This document shows, piece after piece, positions 55,740 through 64,000 of a stretch of DNA of 64,000 nt (positions are counted from its first letter, which is position 1; each line of letters opens with the position of its first letter). The notes below the pieces were generated by a model, which saw nothing but the letters and a program-made list of their open reading frames with translations, did no database searches and had not been told where the DNA came from. The DNA comes from Moritella sp. (GTDB lineage Bacteria; Pseudomonadota; Gammaproteobacteria; Enterobacterales; Moritellaceae). The translations under genes were made by a program, and so were the position numbers. The stretch spans positions 33,149 through 97,148 of the forward strand of contig NZ_JABSQR010000021.1 in assembly GCF_013215705.1 (NCBI RefSeq), written 5' to 3'.

Positions 55740-57734
55740 CTATTGAATTAATTGCTCACGCAGTTTAGCCACTTTATCACGCGTTTCACCGGCTTTTTCA
55801 AATTCCAGATCTTGTGCATACTTATACATTTGCTCTTCTAAGCGTACGATCTCTTTACTCAGTGCTGCTGGCGTAAACATCGCATACGTCGCTTTTTGCT
55901 CAGCAATAAACATCATTTGTTGCTCTGGTGTTCTACCTATATTTAAGGCATCACCGACCTTTTTCTTTAATCCTTTTGGTATAATGCCATGCTTCACGTT
56001 ATGCTCATGTTGCAAAGCACGACGCCGATCAGTTTCACTGATGGCTTTATCCATCGCTTTGGTGATGCGATTAGCATATAAGATAGCTTTACCTTCTAAG
56101 TTACGCGCCGCACGACCAATAGTCTGGATCAACGAACGCTCAGAACGTAAGAAACCTTCTTTATCAGCATCCAAGATAGCGACCAAAGAAACCTCTGGAA
56201 TATCGAGACCTTCACGCAGCAAGTTAATCCCAACCAGCACATCAAATACACCTAAACGTAGGTCGCGAATAATTTCCACACGTTCAACGGTATCAATGTC
56301 GGAGTGCAGGTAACGAACCTTAACGCCATGTTCGGCGAGGTATTCAGCTAAATCTTCAGACATACGCTTGGTTAACGTCGTCGCAAGTACCCTTTCACCT
56401 TTCGCAACACGAATATTAATTTCACTGAGCAGATCATCAACTTGCGTATCAACCGGTCGCACTTCAATGATTGGATCTAATAATCCAGTCGGTCGTACGA
56501 GTTGTTGAACAATCTCACCTTCACAGCGATCCAGTTCGTACTGACTTGGTGTTGCAGATACATACAAGGTTTGTGGTGCAATGGATTCAAACTCTTCAAA
56601 CTTAAGCGGTCTGTTATCTAAGGCCGATGGTAAACGGAAACCAAACTCAACCAGCGTTTCTTTACGTGAGCGGTCACCTTTGTACATAGCACCAATTTGT
56701 GGCACGGTAACGTGAGACTCATCAATGACCAATATGCCATCATCAGGTAAATAGTCTAATAAGGTCGGTGGCGCATCACCTGGTACACGCCCTGATAAAT
56801 AGCGAGAGTAATTTTCAATTCCCGAGCAGTAACCAAGCTCTTGCATCATCTCAATATCAAACTGCACGCGTTGACTCACGCGCTGCTCTTCTATTAATTT
56901 ATTTGCTGATAACAATTGTTTCTTACGCTCTGACAATTCCACCTTAATGTGTTCAATCGCAGATAAGATCTTTTCTCTTGGGGTCACATAGTGAGTCTTA
57001 GGATAAATAGTCGCCCGCTCTACTGTTTTTTCAACCGCACCCGTTAACGGATCAAAATAGCTGATACGTTCAATTTCATCATCAAACATTTCAATACGAA
57101 CCGCGTGTTTATCTGATTCAGCTGGATAGATATCAATAACCTCACCACGAACACGGAAAGTAGAACGTTTAAAATCCATATCGTTGCGGATATATTGCAA
57201 TTCAGCTAACCGACGAATAATACTACGCTGGCTAATTATCTCACCAACAGACACATGCAACATCATTTTTAGATACGACTTAGGATCACCCAAACCGTAA
57301 ATAGCAGACACAGATGCAATTAAGATAACATCACGACGCTCTAATAATGCTTTAGTCGCTGACAGACGCATTTGTTCAATATGCGCATTGACTGCCGCAT
57401 CTTTCTCAATAAAGGTGTCTGTACTTGGTACGTACGCTTCTGGTTGATAATAATCGTAGTAAGAAACAAAATACTCAACCGCATTATTAGGGAAAAAACC
57501 TTTCATTTCGGCATAGAGCTGTGCGGCAAGCGTTTTGTTGGGTGCCATAAGCAATGTCGGACGATTTAATTGCGCAATCATATTCGCGACAGTGTAGGTT
57601 TTACCCGAACCAGTTACGCCTAATAAGGTTTGACAGGCAACACCTGCATTAAAACTATCAACAAGCTTTTCAATCGCTTGAGGCTGATCACCACTCGGGG
57701 TATATTCAGAACATAAATCGAATAAAATCGTCAT
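55740..57734 (-). CDS. uvrB: Excinuclease ABC subunit B
   Basis: A 664-residue helicase-like subunit of nucleotide excision repair. It has Walker [10 protein letters not shown] near residue 40, the beta-hairpin region [13 protein letters not shown], the helicase motifs DESHVT and [29 protein letters not shown], and the C-terminal UVR motif ([23 protein letters not shown]). Length agrees with the usual 670. No clear LexA box was seen in the bases just upstream, although uvrB is SOS-controlled in E. coli. Confidence 0.97.
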   Translation of the reverse strand: MTILFDLCSEYTPSGDQPQAIEKLVDSFNAGVACQTLLGVTGSGKTYTVANMIAQLNRPTLLMAPNKTLAAQLYAEMKGFFPNNAVEYFVSYYDYYQPEAYVPSTDTFIEKDAAVNAHIEQMRLSATKALLERRDVILIASVSAIYGLGDPKSYLKMMLHVSVGEIISQRSIIRRLAELQYIRNDMDFKRSTFRVRGEVIDIYPAESDKHAVRIEMFDDEIERISYFDPLTGAVEKTVERATIYPKTHYVTPREKILSAIEHIKVELSERKKQLLSANKLIEEQRVSQRVQFDIEMMQELGYCSGIENYSRYLSGRVPGDAPPTLLDYLPDDGILVIDESHVTVPQIGAMYKGDRSRKETLVEFGFRLPSALDNRPLKFEEFESIAPQTLYVSATPSQYELDRCEGEIVQQLVRPTGLLDPIIEVRPVDTQVDDLLSEINIRVAKGERVLATTLTKRMSEDLAEYLAEHGVKVRYLHSDIDTVERVEIIRDLRLGVFDVLVGINLLREGLDIPEVSLVAILDADKEGFLRSERSLIQTIGRAARNLEGKAILYANRITKAMDKAISETDRRRALQHEHNVKHGIIPKGLKKKVGDALNIGRTPEQQMMFIAEQKATYAMFTPAALSKEIVRLEEQMYKYAQDLEFEKAGETRDKVAKLREQLIQ

Positions 57735-57890
57735 TATTTAAGATCACAACTCGGTTTTTAAATTTATATATTCCCATAATACCAATTTACGCTTAGCGTG
57801 CCATAACAATTACCTCTACTCGCTTATAGTTTAAATAAAGCAAGCCGAAATAAAGGCCAGGACAACAATATAAAGAAAAATGTCAAGTTG

Positions 57891-58121
57891 TTATCAACAG
57901 TTTTATAAAATATATTTTTTATGGTTGTTTTTGATACAAGCATTTGAAGTGATTACTTATCAACAGTTTAAATACTAATTACAAATAATTCAACACATTG
58001 ATTTCAAAGGGGTAATGTAGAATTTTACGACTTTAAAACCACAATTATAAATATAGTCACTTGCTGGTTTTTCACTTTTACAGATTTAATCAACAGAGTT
58101 ACCCACAGATTTAGTGGATAA
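57891..58121. other. Cluster of DnaA-box-like 9-mers
   Basis: In the AT-rich gap between uvrB and tRNA-Asn there are TTATCAACA (57891-57899 and 57957-57965), TTACCCACA (58099-58107) and AGTGGATAA (58113-58121, reverse of TTATCCACT). Each is within one mismatch of TTATCCACA. The rest of 57735-58430 shows no coding sequence. Confidence 0.4.
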
Positions 58122-58430
58122 CTCAATAAAAAGTGTCATATTCACAGGCCTTGCTACAAAAAGACATGTTGTTGTGTATTAAATGCAAATCGTCATATAT
58201 TGAGAAGACCAAAAAGAAAATTTAACCTCATACTACGAGGGATACCAATATTTAATTCCTTGCCGTATAAATCAATTGTTTACTTAAACTACGCTATCAG
58301 TATTTCTTAGCCATCATCGTTCAGTTATTCTACAAAAAAAACGCAAATAACAGTTTTGACCGTTTTATCATTGACAGCAGAATCATCTAACCTTAATATT
58401 CGCCCCGTCTTCAAAACAAAGACAAGTAAT

Positions 58431-58506
58431 TCCCCTTTAGTTCAGTTGGTAGAACGGTGGACTGTTAATCCATATGTCGCTAGTTCAAGTCTAGCAAGGG
58501 GAGCCA
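58431..58506 (+). tRNA. tRNA-Asn (GTT)
   Basis: A 76-nt cloverleaf: acceptor TCCCCTT/AAGGGGA, D-arm with TTCAGTTGGTAGAA, anticodon loop ACTGTTAAT with GTT at 58464-58466, T-arm with GTTCAAGTC, discriminator G and an encoded CCA (58504-58506). Confidence 0.95.
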
Positions 58507-58739
58507 CTTTCTTTTCCTAGTAATATACTCCTGTATTGTCATACACTTAAAACAATTCATTAATACCTTTCGATTACATATACATTTCTAGTTAAACTCG
58601 TACTTCCTACTAAAGTAGGGTTTCTTACTCAAACCGTGTCCTCTATCCCATATTCTTTATCAAACCCCTGCTATGCATAGTTTTATTGATCTAAACAGGT
58701 TAGTCTAGCCTATCAGGGATGTAACATATTATAGGGATA

Positions 58740-60605
58740 ATGAAAATGACGGATTATTTTCGCTGCAACCTTTTTCTCACATTTGTTTTTTTATGCATGT
58801 TGTTCAGTGCGTTAGGTTTTAGCTACCAATCATTAAACTCATCATTAGCGGTCCAAGGCAGTGCTATTAATTATGCACTAAGTCAAAAAATAACTGTCGA
58901 TTCAATTACGGATGATAATACTAAGTTACTTACAGATCGCCTCGCGTTAAGCCACTTATTCATTCAAACAGAATCGATATCATCAAGTTGGGAATCAAAT
59001 ATCAACTACCCTACTCTGATCCAACTTATTTTTCCGCAGTTAGCTAAGCAGTTTTCGGGTGCGACAGACCTATTCAGTTATAAATTTAAGTTAAGGTTCA
59101 GTGAAAAAGATAACGCAGTTATTCAATTATTAAGCACTTTTATCATTTCAGTCTTTATCGCCTATTTATTATGCCTCGCATCCGTTAAGCGATTATTAAT
59201 TAGTGTCGAAAAAAACATCCTGCACGAAATCGGTAATACGATAACACCAAAGCACCAATCTTTTCCGGCGGTCACTCGTCTTCTTGCTCAGCATAAAGCC
59301 GAACATCATAAAGAATTACAAGGTCAACACGATAAGATTGAAGTATTATCAAAAAAAATCAACATGGATAATTTAACCGGTTTATACAATCGGTTTTTTT
59401 TTCGTGGTGAGCTTGTGGATTTTTTATCAGAGAAAAAGCAATCTCAATCTGCCATTCTAGCATTAGTTCGAGCGACAGCACTGGGACATATCAATAAGCA
59501 TAGAGGCTTTCGACTCGGTGATGTCTATCTTAAAGATATATCGAATATGCTAAAGCAATGTACAAAACGCTACCCAGACAGCCAGCTATATCGTGTTTCA
59601 GGTCCTGATTTTGCCATTCTTATACCTAATATGACAGCCGCTGTCGCACATAAACTGGCAAGAGAGATCAAAGCAAACTTAGATGAATATCAATCACTGC
59701 ATGAACTAGAAAATGTTGCTTACATTGGCATTACAACGATTCATTCAGGCCATCAACCTGAACAAGTGCTTGCTCGTGCAGATACGGCCTTAGCCAAAGC
59801 ACAACTTGAAGGGCCAAACTATTGGGCTTTTCAACAACAAGATAGCCAGCAGGATAATCAAGGCCAAACTTATTGGAAAGAAGTCATTGAAGAGATCATC
59901 AATAAACGCAGTCTGATGTTGCTCAGTCAACCTGTACAACCGATTCATCGGAACATGAAAAATTATCAAGAAATATATACCCGTTTTATTGGTAGTAATA
60001 ATGCAGTACTGCCAACTCACACCTTGTTTGCTATGGCTCAACGTTTGGATTACACCATAAAATTAGACCAAATAATTATTGAAAATATTATCAGCAATAG
60101 TCGAACTCAAATGGATGGCAATAGCCATTGGGGGGTTAACCTGACTTCTCATTCCGTACAAAGTAGCGCATTTATTGTTTGGTTAGAACGCTTATTATTA
60201 CGAGAACCTAATATTGCCGCCAACCTAGTATTCGAAATAGATGAAGTGGTATTAGAAAGAAATATTGTCTCCAGTAAACGCGCAATGGATATGTTACGTC
60301 GTGTTGGCAGTCGCTCTGCAATTAGTAAATTTGGTCACGGTATTAGCTCTTTCAAGTTATTTAAAGAGCTAAAACCAAATTATATAAAAATAGACAGTAG
60401 CTTGATCCAGTCAATTACGAATGATAATGCCAGTCAACAATTTTTACGCATGATCGTCGATGTCGCACACCGCATGAGCTGCCAAGTCATTGCTGAAGGT
60501 GTTGAAGAGTTAGCGCAAAAACAATTACTGGAATCTATGTATGTCGACGGTATCCAAGGTTATCTCATAGCCAAACCTGCTCCATTGAGCAAAATAGCCT
60601 GTTAA
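58740..60605 (+). CDS. csrD: CsrD-like degenerate GGDEF-EAL regulator
   Basis: A 621-residue membrane protein with two helices (about 10-28 and 134-150). Its GGDEF domain reads SGPDF at the active site, and its EAL domain has lost the EAL metal motif (EIYTRFIG) and catalytic residues (SKFGHGISSF). This is the pattern of CsrD/MshH, which does not turn over c-di-GMP but directs RNase E decay of the CsrB/C RNAs. The N-terminal domain and position fit the family, although an alternative degenerate receptor protein is possible. Confidence 0.82.
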   Translation: MKMTDYFRCNLFLTFVFLCMLFSALGFSYQSLNSSLAVQGSAINYALSQKITVDSITDDNTKLLTDRLALSHLFIQTESISSSWESNINYPTLIQLIFPQLAKQFSGATDLFSYKFKLRFSEKDNAVIQLLSTFIISVFIAYLLCLASVKRLLISVEKNILHEIGNTITPKHQSFPAVTRLLAQHKAEHHKELQGQHDKIEVLSKKINMDNLTGLYNRFFFRGELVDFLSEKKQSQSAILALVRATALGHINKHRGFRLGDVYLKDISNMLKQCTKRYPDSQLYRVSGPDFAILIPNMTAAVAHKLAREIKANLDEYQSLHELENVAYIGITTIHSGHQPEQVLARADTALAKAQLEGPNYWAFQQQDSQQDNQGQTYWKEVIEEIINKRSLMLLSQPVQPIHRNMKNYQEIYTRFIGSNNAVLPTHTLFAMAQRLDYTIKLDQIIIENIISNSRTQMDGNSHWGVNLTSHSVQSSAFIVWLERLLLREPNIAANLVFEIDEVVLERNIVSSKRAMDMLRRVGSRSAISKFGHGISSFKLFKELKPNYIKIDSSLIQSITNDNASQQFLRMIVDVAHRMSCQVIAEGVEELAQKQLLESMYVDGIQGYLIAKPAPLSKIAC

Positions 60606-60742
60606 ATCCTAAAAACCCAAGGTAACGTAAGGATACTAATTGATTATTAGCCTTTTTACGTTATCAATTTACTTCTTTTCTATTGTAACAATGATACAGA
60701 TACCCGATAATATGGCTCCCATAGTAACTGTATTACTTCATC

Positions 60743-61324
60743 ATGACCGAATATCTTTTACTGCTAGTAAGCACTGTTCTTGTAAATAACTTTGTACTAG
60801 TCAAATTTCTTGGTTTGTGCCCGTTTATGGGTGTATCGAGCAAACTAGAAAGTGCGATTGGCATGTCGTTTGCGACCACGTTCGTACTGACTATTGCGGC
60901 AATGTCTTCATACCTTGTTGAAACCTATATTTTAACGCCGCTCGGCTTAGAATACCTTCGAACGCTTAGTTTCATTTTGGTGATTGCTGTGGTTGTACAG
61001 TTTACTGAAATGGTCGTACATAAAACCAGCCCGACGCTTTATCGTTTGTTAGGTATTTTCTTGCCCCTTATCACAACTAACTGTGCGGTACTCGGTGTTG
61101 CTTTATTAAATATTAATGAAAAACATAACTTTATCGAAAGTGCTGTGTATGGTTTTGGTGCGGCCGTTGGTTTCTCATTAGTACTAATCTTATTTGCTGC
61201 TATGCGCGAACGTATCGCCGCTGCAGATGTCCCGGCCCCTTTTAAGGGTACTTCAATCGCCATGATCACAGCAGGTCTTATGTCACTTGCGTTCATGGGT
61301 TTCACGGGCTTGGTTAAACTTTAA
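60743..61324 (+). CDS. rsxA: Electron transport complex subunit RsxA
   Basis: A 193-residue integral membrane protein with six helices, beginning [31 protein letters not shown], the RnfA/RsxA signature. It contains [16 protein letters not shown], the segment with the membrane iron-sulfur cysteine. It is part of the Rnf/Rsx ion-coupled ferredoxin:NAD+ oxidoreductase (the Rsx form reduces SoxR in E. coli). It is first of the rsxABC series in this window. Confidence 0.95.
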   Translation: MTEYLLLLVSTVLVNNFVLVKFLGLCPFMGVSSKLESAIGMSFATTFVLTIAAMSSYLVETYILTPLGLEYLRTLSFILVIAVVVQFTEMVVHKTSPTLYRLLGIFLPLITTNCAVLGVALLNINEKHNFIESAVYGFGAAVGFSLVLILFAAMRERIAAADVPAPFKGTSIAMITAGLMSLAFMGFTGLVKL

Positions 61325-61336
61325 CTATTGATAACT

Positions 61337-61885
61337 ATGACTACTATTCTCATTGCAATTATTACCCTTGTTATTCTCGCCGCTTTGTTTGGGCTCGGGC
61401 TCGGCTGGGCTGCTATTCGTTTCAAAGTTGAAGGTAACCCTGTCGTTGAACAGATTGATGCTGAGTTACCACAAACACAATGTGGCCAATGTGGCTATCC
61501 AGGCTGCAAGCCTTATGCAACAGCCGTCGCTAACGGTGAAGAAGTAAACTTATGTGTACCCGGTGGCGCAGATACCGTTGAAAAACTTGCCGATATTATG
61601 GGTGTTGAAGTAAAACCGATTGCAGAGCAAGAACACGACACCAGCATTAAATTGGTCGCACGCATTATTGAAGAAGACTGCATTGGTTGCACTAAGTGTA
61701 TCCAAGCCTGCCCTGTTGACGCAATTGCAGGGGCGACACGTGCTATGCACACTGTGATTGTTGATTCCTGCACCGGTTGTAAGTTATGCGTGGCACCCTG
61801 TCCTACCGATTGTATCGTGATGGAACCAGTACAAGCTGTCTGGAAATGGCAGTTAGATTCTATCCCTGTCGTCAATATTAAGTAG
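61337..61885 (+). CDS. rsxB: Electron transport complex subunit RsxB
   Basis: A 182-residue iron-sulfur protein from ATG 61337 (a TTG at 61328 is the upstream alternative). One N-terminal membrane helix is followed by a four-cysteine cluster motif ([10 protein letters not shown]...C) and two 4Fe-4S ferredoxin motifs, [16 protein letters not shown] and [16 protein letters not shown]. It passes electrons between Rsx/Rnf subunits on the cytoplasmic side. It starts 12 bases after rsxA. Confidence 0.95.
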   Translation: MTTILIAIITLVILAALFGLGLGWAAIRFKVEGNPVVEQIDAELPQTQCGQCGYPGCKPYATAVANGEEVNLCVPGGADTVEKLADIMGVEVKPIAEQEHDTSIKLVARIIEEDCIGCTKCIQACPVDAIAGATRAMHTVIVDSCTGCKLCVAPCPTDCIVMEPVQAVWKWQLDSIPVVNIK

Positions 61886-61890
61886 GTCAC

Positions 61891-64000
61891 ATGATGTCAT
61901 TAATCGAACAAATCAAAAATGGTAAACTGTGGCGCTATCTTGGTGGTGTACACCCGAAAGAAAACAAAACTCAGTCTACAAGTTTAGCGATCACCACTGC
62001 GAGTATTCCTAAACACCTTATTATTCCGGTTAAACAACATATTGGCCAAGGCGGTCAAGTCATTGTTGCATCAGGCGATCGTGTCTTAAAGGGTCAGCCA
62101 CTAACGGCATCAGACTCATTTATGGCAGTACCTGTTCACGCGCCGACATCCGGTACGATTGAACACATTGCCCAATATCCAAGCACCCATCCATCTGCGA
62201 CACCAGAAATTGCGATTAAGCTTGTATGCGATCAAGAAGATCAAGCAATGCCAACGCAACCAGCGTTAGATTATAAACAGTTATCAACATCTGAGTTGCA
62301 GCAACACATTAGCCAAGCAGGTGTGGCCGGAATGGGCGGAGCTGGTTTCCCTACAGCCGTTAAGCTCAACGATAGACAGCCAATTGAATTTTTATTAATC
62401 AATGCCGCGGAATGTGAACCTTATATCACCTCTGATGATGTATTAATGCGTGAACGTGCTGACGATATTATTCAGGGTATTGAGATATTGCGTCACATGA
62501 TCAAACCTGCACTTTGTGTTATTGGTATTGAAGATAATAAACCCGATGCCGCACAAGCGTTAGAAACTGCGATTAAAAAAATCAATCTCAGCAATGATAT
62601 CATCGTACGTAAAGTGCCGACAAAATACCCGAACGGCGGTGAAAAACAGTTAATTCAGATGTTAACAGGTAAAGAGATAAGTAAAGGTCAAATCCCTGCG
62701 CAATCTGGTATCGTGATGCAAAACGTGGGTACTGTCTATGCGGTTAAACAAGCGATTATAGATCGCCAACCACTATTAAGTCGTATCGTTACTTTAACCG
62801 GTAAAGCATTTCCGCAACCACGTAATGTACAGGCGTTAATCGGGACACCAATCAGTGCATTGTTAAGTGAATTTCACTGTGATGAAACTAAAGCGGCAGC
62901 AATAATTTATGGCGGTCCGATGATGGGTTTTACCTTGCCCCATACGCAGTTTTCATTAACTAAAACTGGTAACTGCATTTTAACGCCAGTCAAAGATGAA
63001 ATTCCGCAAGTAAGAGAAGCCGATGCTTGTATTCGTTGTGGTGAATGTTCTGAAGTCTGCCCCGTCGATTTATTACCACAGCAATTACATTGGTATAGCC
63101 AAGCTAAAGATGTAAAAAAACTGAACGATTACAATTTGATGGACTGTATTGAATGTGGCGCATGTAGTTATGTTTGTCCCAGTCAAATACCGCTGGTGCA
63201 TCAATACCGTATTGCCAAAGTTGAAGTCCGTGCAAATGATGCCGAACTTGCCGCTGCTGCGATCGCTAAAGAACGTTTTGAAAAACGTAATGAACGCTTG
63301 GCATTAGAAAAAGCGCAACGTGAACAGCGTCAAAAAGAAGCAGCAGAAAAACGCCGTGCCACAGCAAAAGCAACAACGGGTGAAGATCCAGTGAAAGCAG
63401 CAATGGATCGAATCAAAAAAGCGAAAGCGGCTGAACAAGCGCCAGACAATGGTCAAGCAAGCAAAGGTTCAGCGGTTGCTGATGCTATTGCTCGCGCGAA
63501 AGCCAAGAAAGCGGCTGCCGCATCCACTGATACTGCGGTTCCAGATACTCTTTTGCCAAATAATGCAGCTGTCATTGCTGAACGTAAAGCGAGAAAAGCA
63601 GCGGCAAAAGCCAAACGCGAAGCCGAAGGTTCAGAACCAGTACAAACAACAACGAGTCCGGCTATCGAAGCGAAAAAAGCCGCAGTGGCCGAGGCTATTG
63701 CTCGCGCTAAAGCCAAAAAGGCTGCCGCACAGTCACCTCAAAGTAAAGCAACGGGATCGACAACAGTACCACCAACGCCTGCTGTTGATGCCAAGAAAGC
63801 CGCCGTAGCTGCTGCAATCGCCCGTGCTAAAACCAAAAAAGAGGCAGCACAATCACAAAGTGAAGCAGGTGAAACGGCAACTGACACACCAGCGCCTGCC
63901 GTCGATGCCAAGAAAGCGGCTATCGCTGCAGCAATCGCCCGCGCTAAAGCCAAAAAAGCGGCCGCACAATCACAAAGTGAAGCAACGGGATCGATAACAG
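61891..64000 (+). CDS. rsxC: Electron transport complex subunit RsxC (3' end outside window)
   Basis: At least 703 codons, open to the window edge. The NADH/FMN-binding domain includes GVAGMGGAGFPTAVKL, NAAECEPYI and QSGIVMQNVGTV. Two 4Fe-4S motifs follow, CIRCGECSEVCPVDL and CIECGACSYVCPSQIP. After residue about 450 begins a Lys/Ala-rich tail of repeats. The gene begins five bases after rsxB. ATG 61894 is an alternative start. RsxC provides the NADH-oxidising site of the complex. Confidence 0.93.
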   Translation, partial: MMSLIEQIKNGKLWRYLGGVHPKENKTQSTSLAITTASIPKHLIIPVKQHIGQGGQVIVASGDRVLKGQPLTASDSFMAVPVHAPTSGTIEHIAQYPSTHPSATPEIAIKLVCDQEDQAMPTQPALDYKQLSTSELQQHISQAGVAGMGGAGFPTAVKLNDRQPIEFLLINAAECEPYITSDDVLMRERADDIIQGIEILRHMIKPALCVIGIEDNKPDAAQALETAIKKINLSNDIIVRKVPTKYPNGGEKQLIQMLTGKEISKGQIPAQSGIVMQNVGTVYAVKQAIIDRQPLLSRIVTLTGKAFPQPRNVQALIGTPISALLSEFHCDETKAAAIIYGGPMMGFTLPHTQFSLTKTGNCILTPVKDEIPQVREADACIRCGECSEVCPVDLLPQQLHWYSQAKDVKKLNDYNLMDCIECGACSYVCPSQIPLVHQYRIAKVEVRANDAELAAAAIAKERFEKRNERLALEKAQREQRQKEAAEKRRATAKATTGEDPVKAAMDRIKKAKAAEQAPDNGQASKGSAVADAIARAKAKKAAAASTDTAVPDTLLPNNAAVIAERKARKAAAKAKREAEGSEPVQTTTSPAIEAKKAAVAEAIARAKAKKAAAQSPQSKATGSTTVPPTPAVDAKKAAVAAAIARAKTKKEAAQSQSEAGETATDTPAPAVDAKKAAIAAAIARAKAKKAAAQSQSEATGSIT
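63460..64000 (+). repeat. Tandem repeats in the rsxC tail (about 117-120 bp)
   Basis: The units start near 63667, 63787 and 63904 (120 and 117 bp apart), preceded by a looser one near 63475. Each encodes a variant of A-KKAA-A-AIARAK-KKAAAQS. The array continues past the window edge. Confidence 0.85.

Noticed and set aside
57735..58430. Replication origin
   Set aside because: DnaA-like 9-mers occur, but there is no dnaA, dnaN, parAB or mioC/gidA neighbourhood, so only a weak finding is kept.
63453..63953. Antisense open frames over the rsxC tail
   Set aside because: They arise from the Ala/Lys repeat composition of RsxC and simply mirror it.

Overview
The window looks like a chromosomal segment of a marine, cold-adapted gammaproteobacterium, most likely Moritella or a close relative. 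This rests on the gene content: a TMAO respiration locus with its TorS/TorT/TorR regulators, a complete menFDHBCE menaquinone cluster, feoAB, csrD followed by rsxABC, and moderate-to-low GC DNA with many TTA/AAA codons. It is an inference from content, not a database match.

Region by region: 0-2.2 kb holds an inositol-monophosphatase-family gene, a DUF1275 membrane protein, and a decayed second copy of the phosphatase 3' end beyond it. 2.2-8.1 kb is an AT-rich accessory block on the minus strand. It encodes a probable ABC-three-component (ABC-3C) conflict system (nuclease-like effector, small middle component, Rad50-like ATPase) followed by two small genes of unknown function. 8.4-16.4 kb is the TMAO system: a TorA reductase carrying its own C-terminal haem domain, an array of tor-box-like decamers in its promoter, and torS, torT and torR. 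16.6-26.7 kb carries a flavin-reductase-like protein, a chemoreceptor, a glutamate-decarboxylase-like enzyme, a MYG1 homologue, a small putative metal-related cluster (DUF411, cytochrome c, Cys-rich exported protein), a two-gene c-di-GMP operon with a sulfite-oxidase-fold exported protein, and a LysE exporter. 26.8-27.4 kb is a graveyard of three broken genes.

28.4-31.3 kb is feoA-feoB-Cys-rich protein under a clear Fur box and a likely FNR site. 31.3-33.1 kb holds a dmeF-marR metal-efflux operon with a 57-bp dyad operator, then the 4.5S SRP RNA. 33.2-42.9 kb holds a GAF-GGDEF-EAL protein and the men operon. 43.0-45.6 kb has a TauE/SafE permease, a 262-bp MITE-like element, and an amino-acid antiporter. 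45.9-52.6 kb is a four-gene Wadjet/MksBEFG-like condensin system in the order SMC-MukE-kleisin-TOPRIM, with one-base overlaps between genes. 52.6-64 kb is housekeeping: elyC-like, tpiA, pfkA, uvrB, tRNA-Asn, csrD, and rsxA-rsxB-rsxC, with rsxC running off the window in an Ala/Lys-rich repeat tail.

Functionally, much of the window concerns anaerobic or low-oxygen energy metabolism: TMAO reductase, menaquinone, ferrous iron uptake and the Rsx/Rnf electron-transfer complex. Two separate SMC/Rad50-type defence-like systems are present, at 3-8 kb and 46-52.6 kb. No CRISPR array, intact insertion sequence or prophage was seen.
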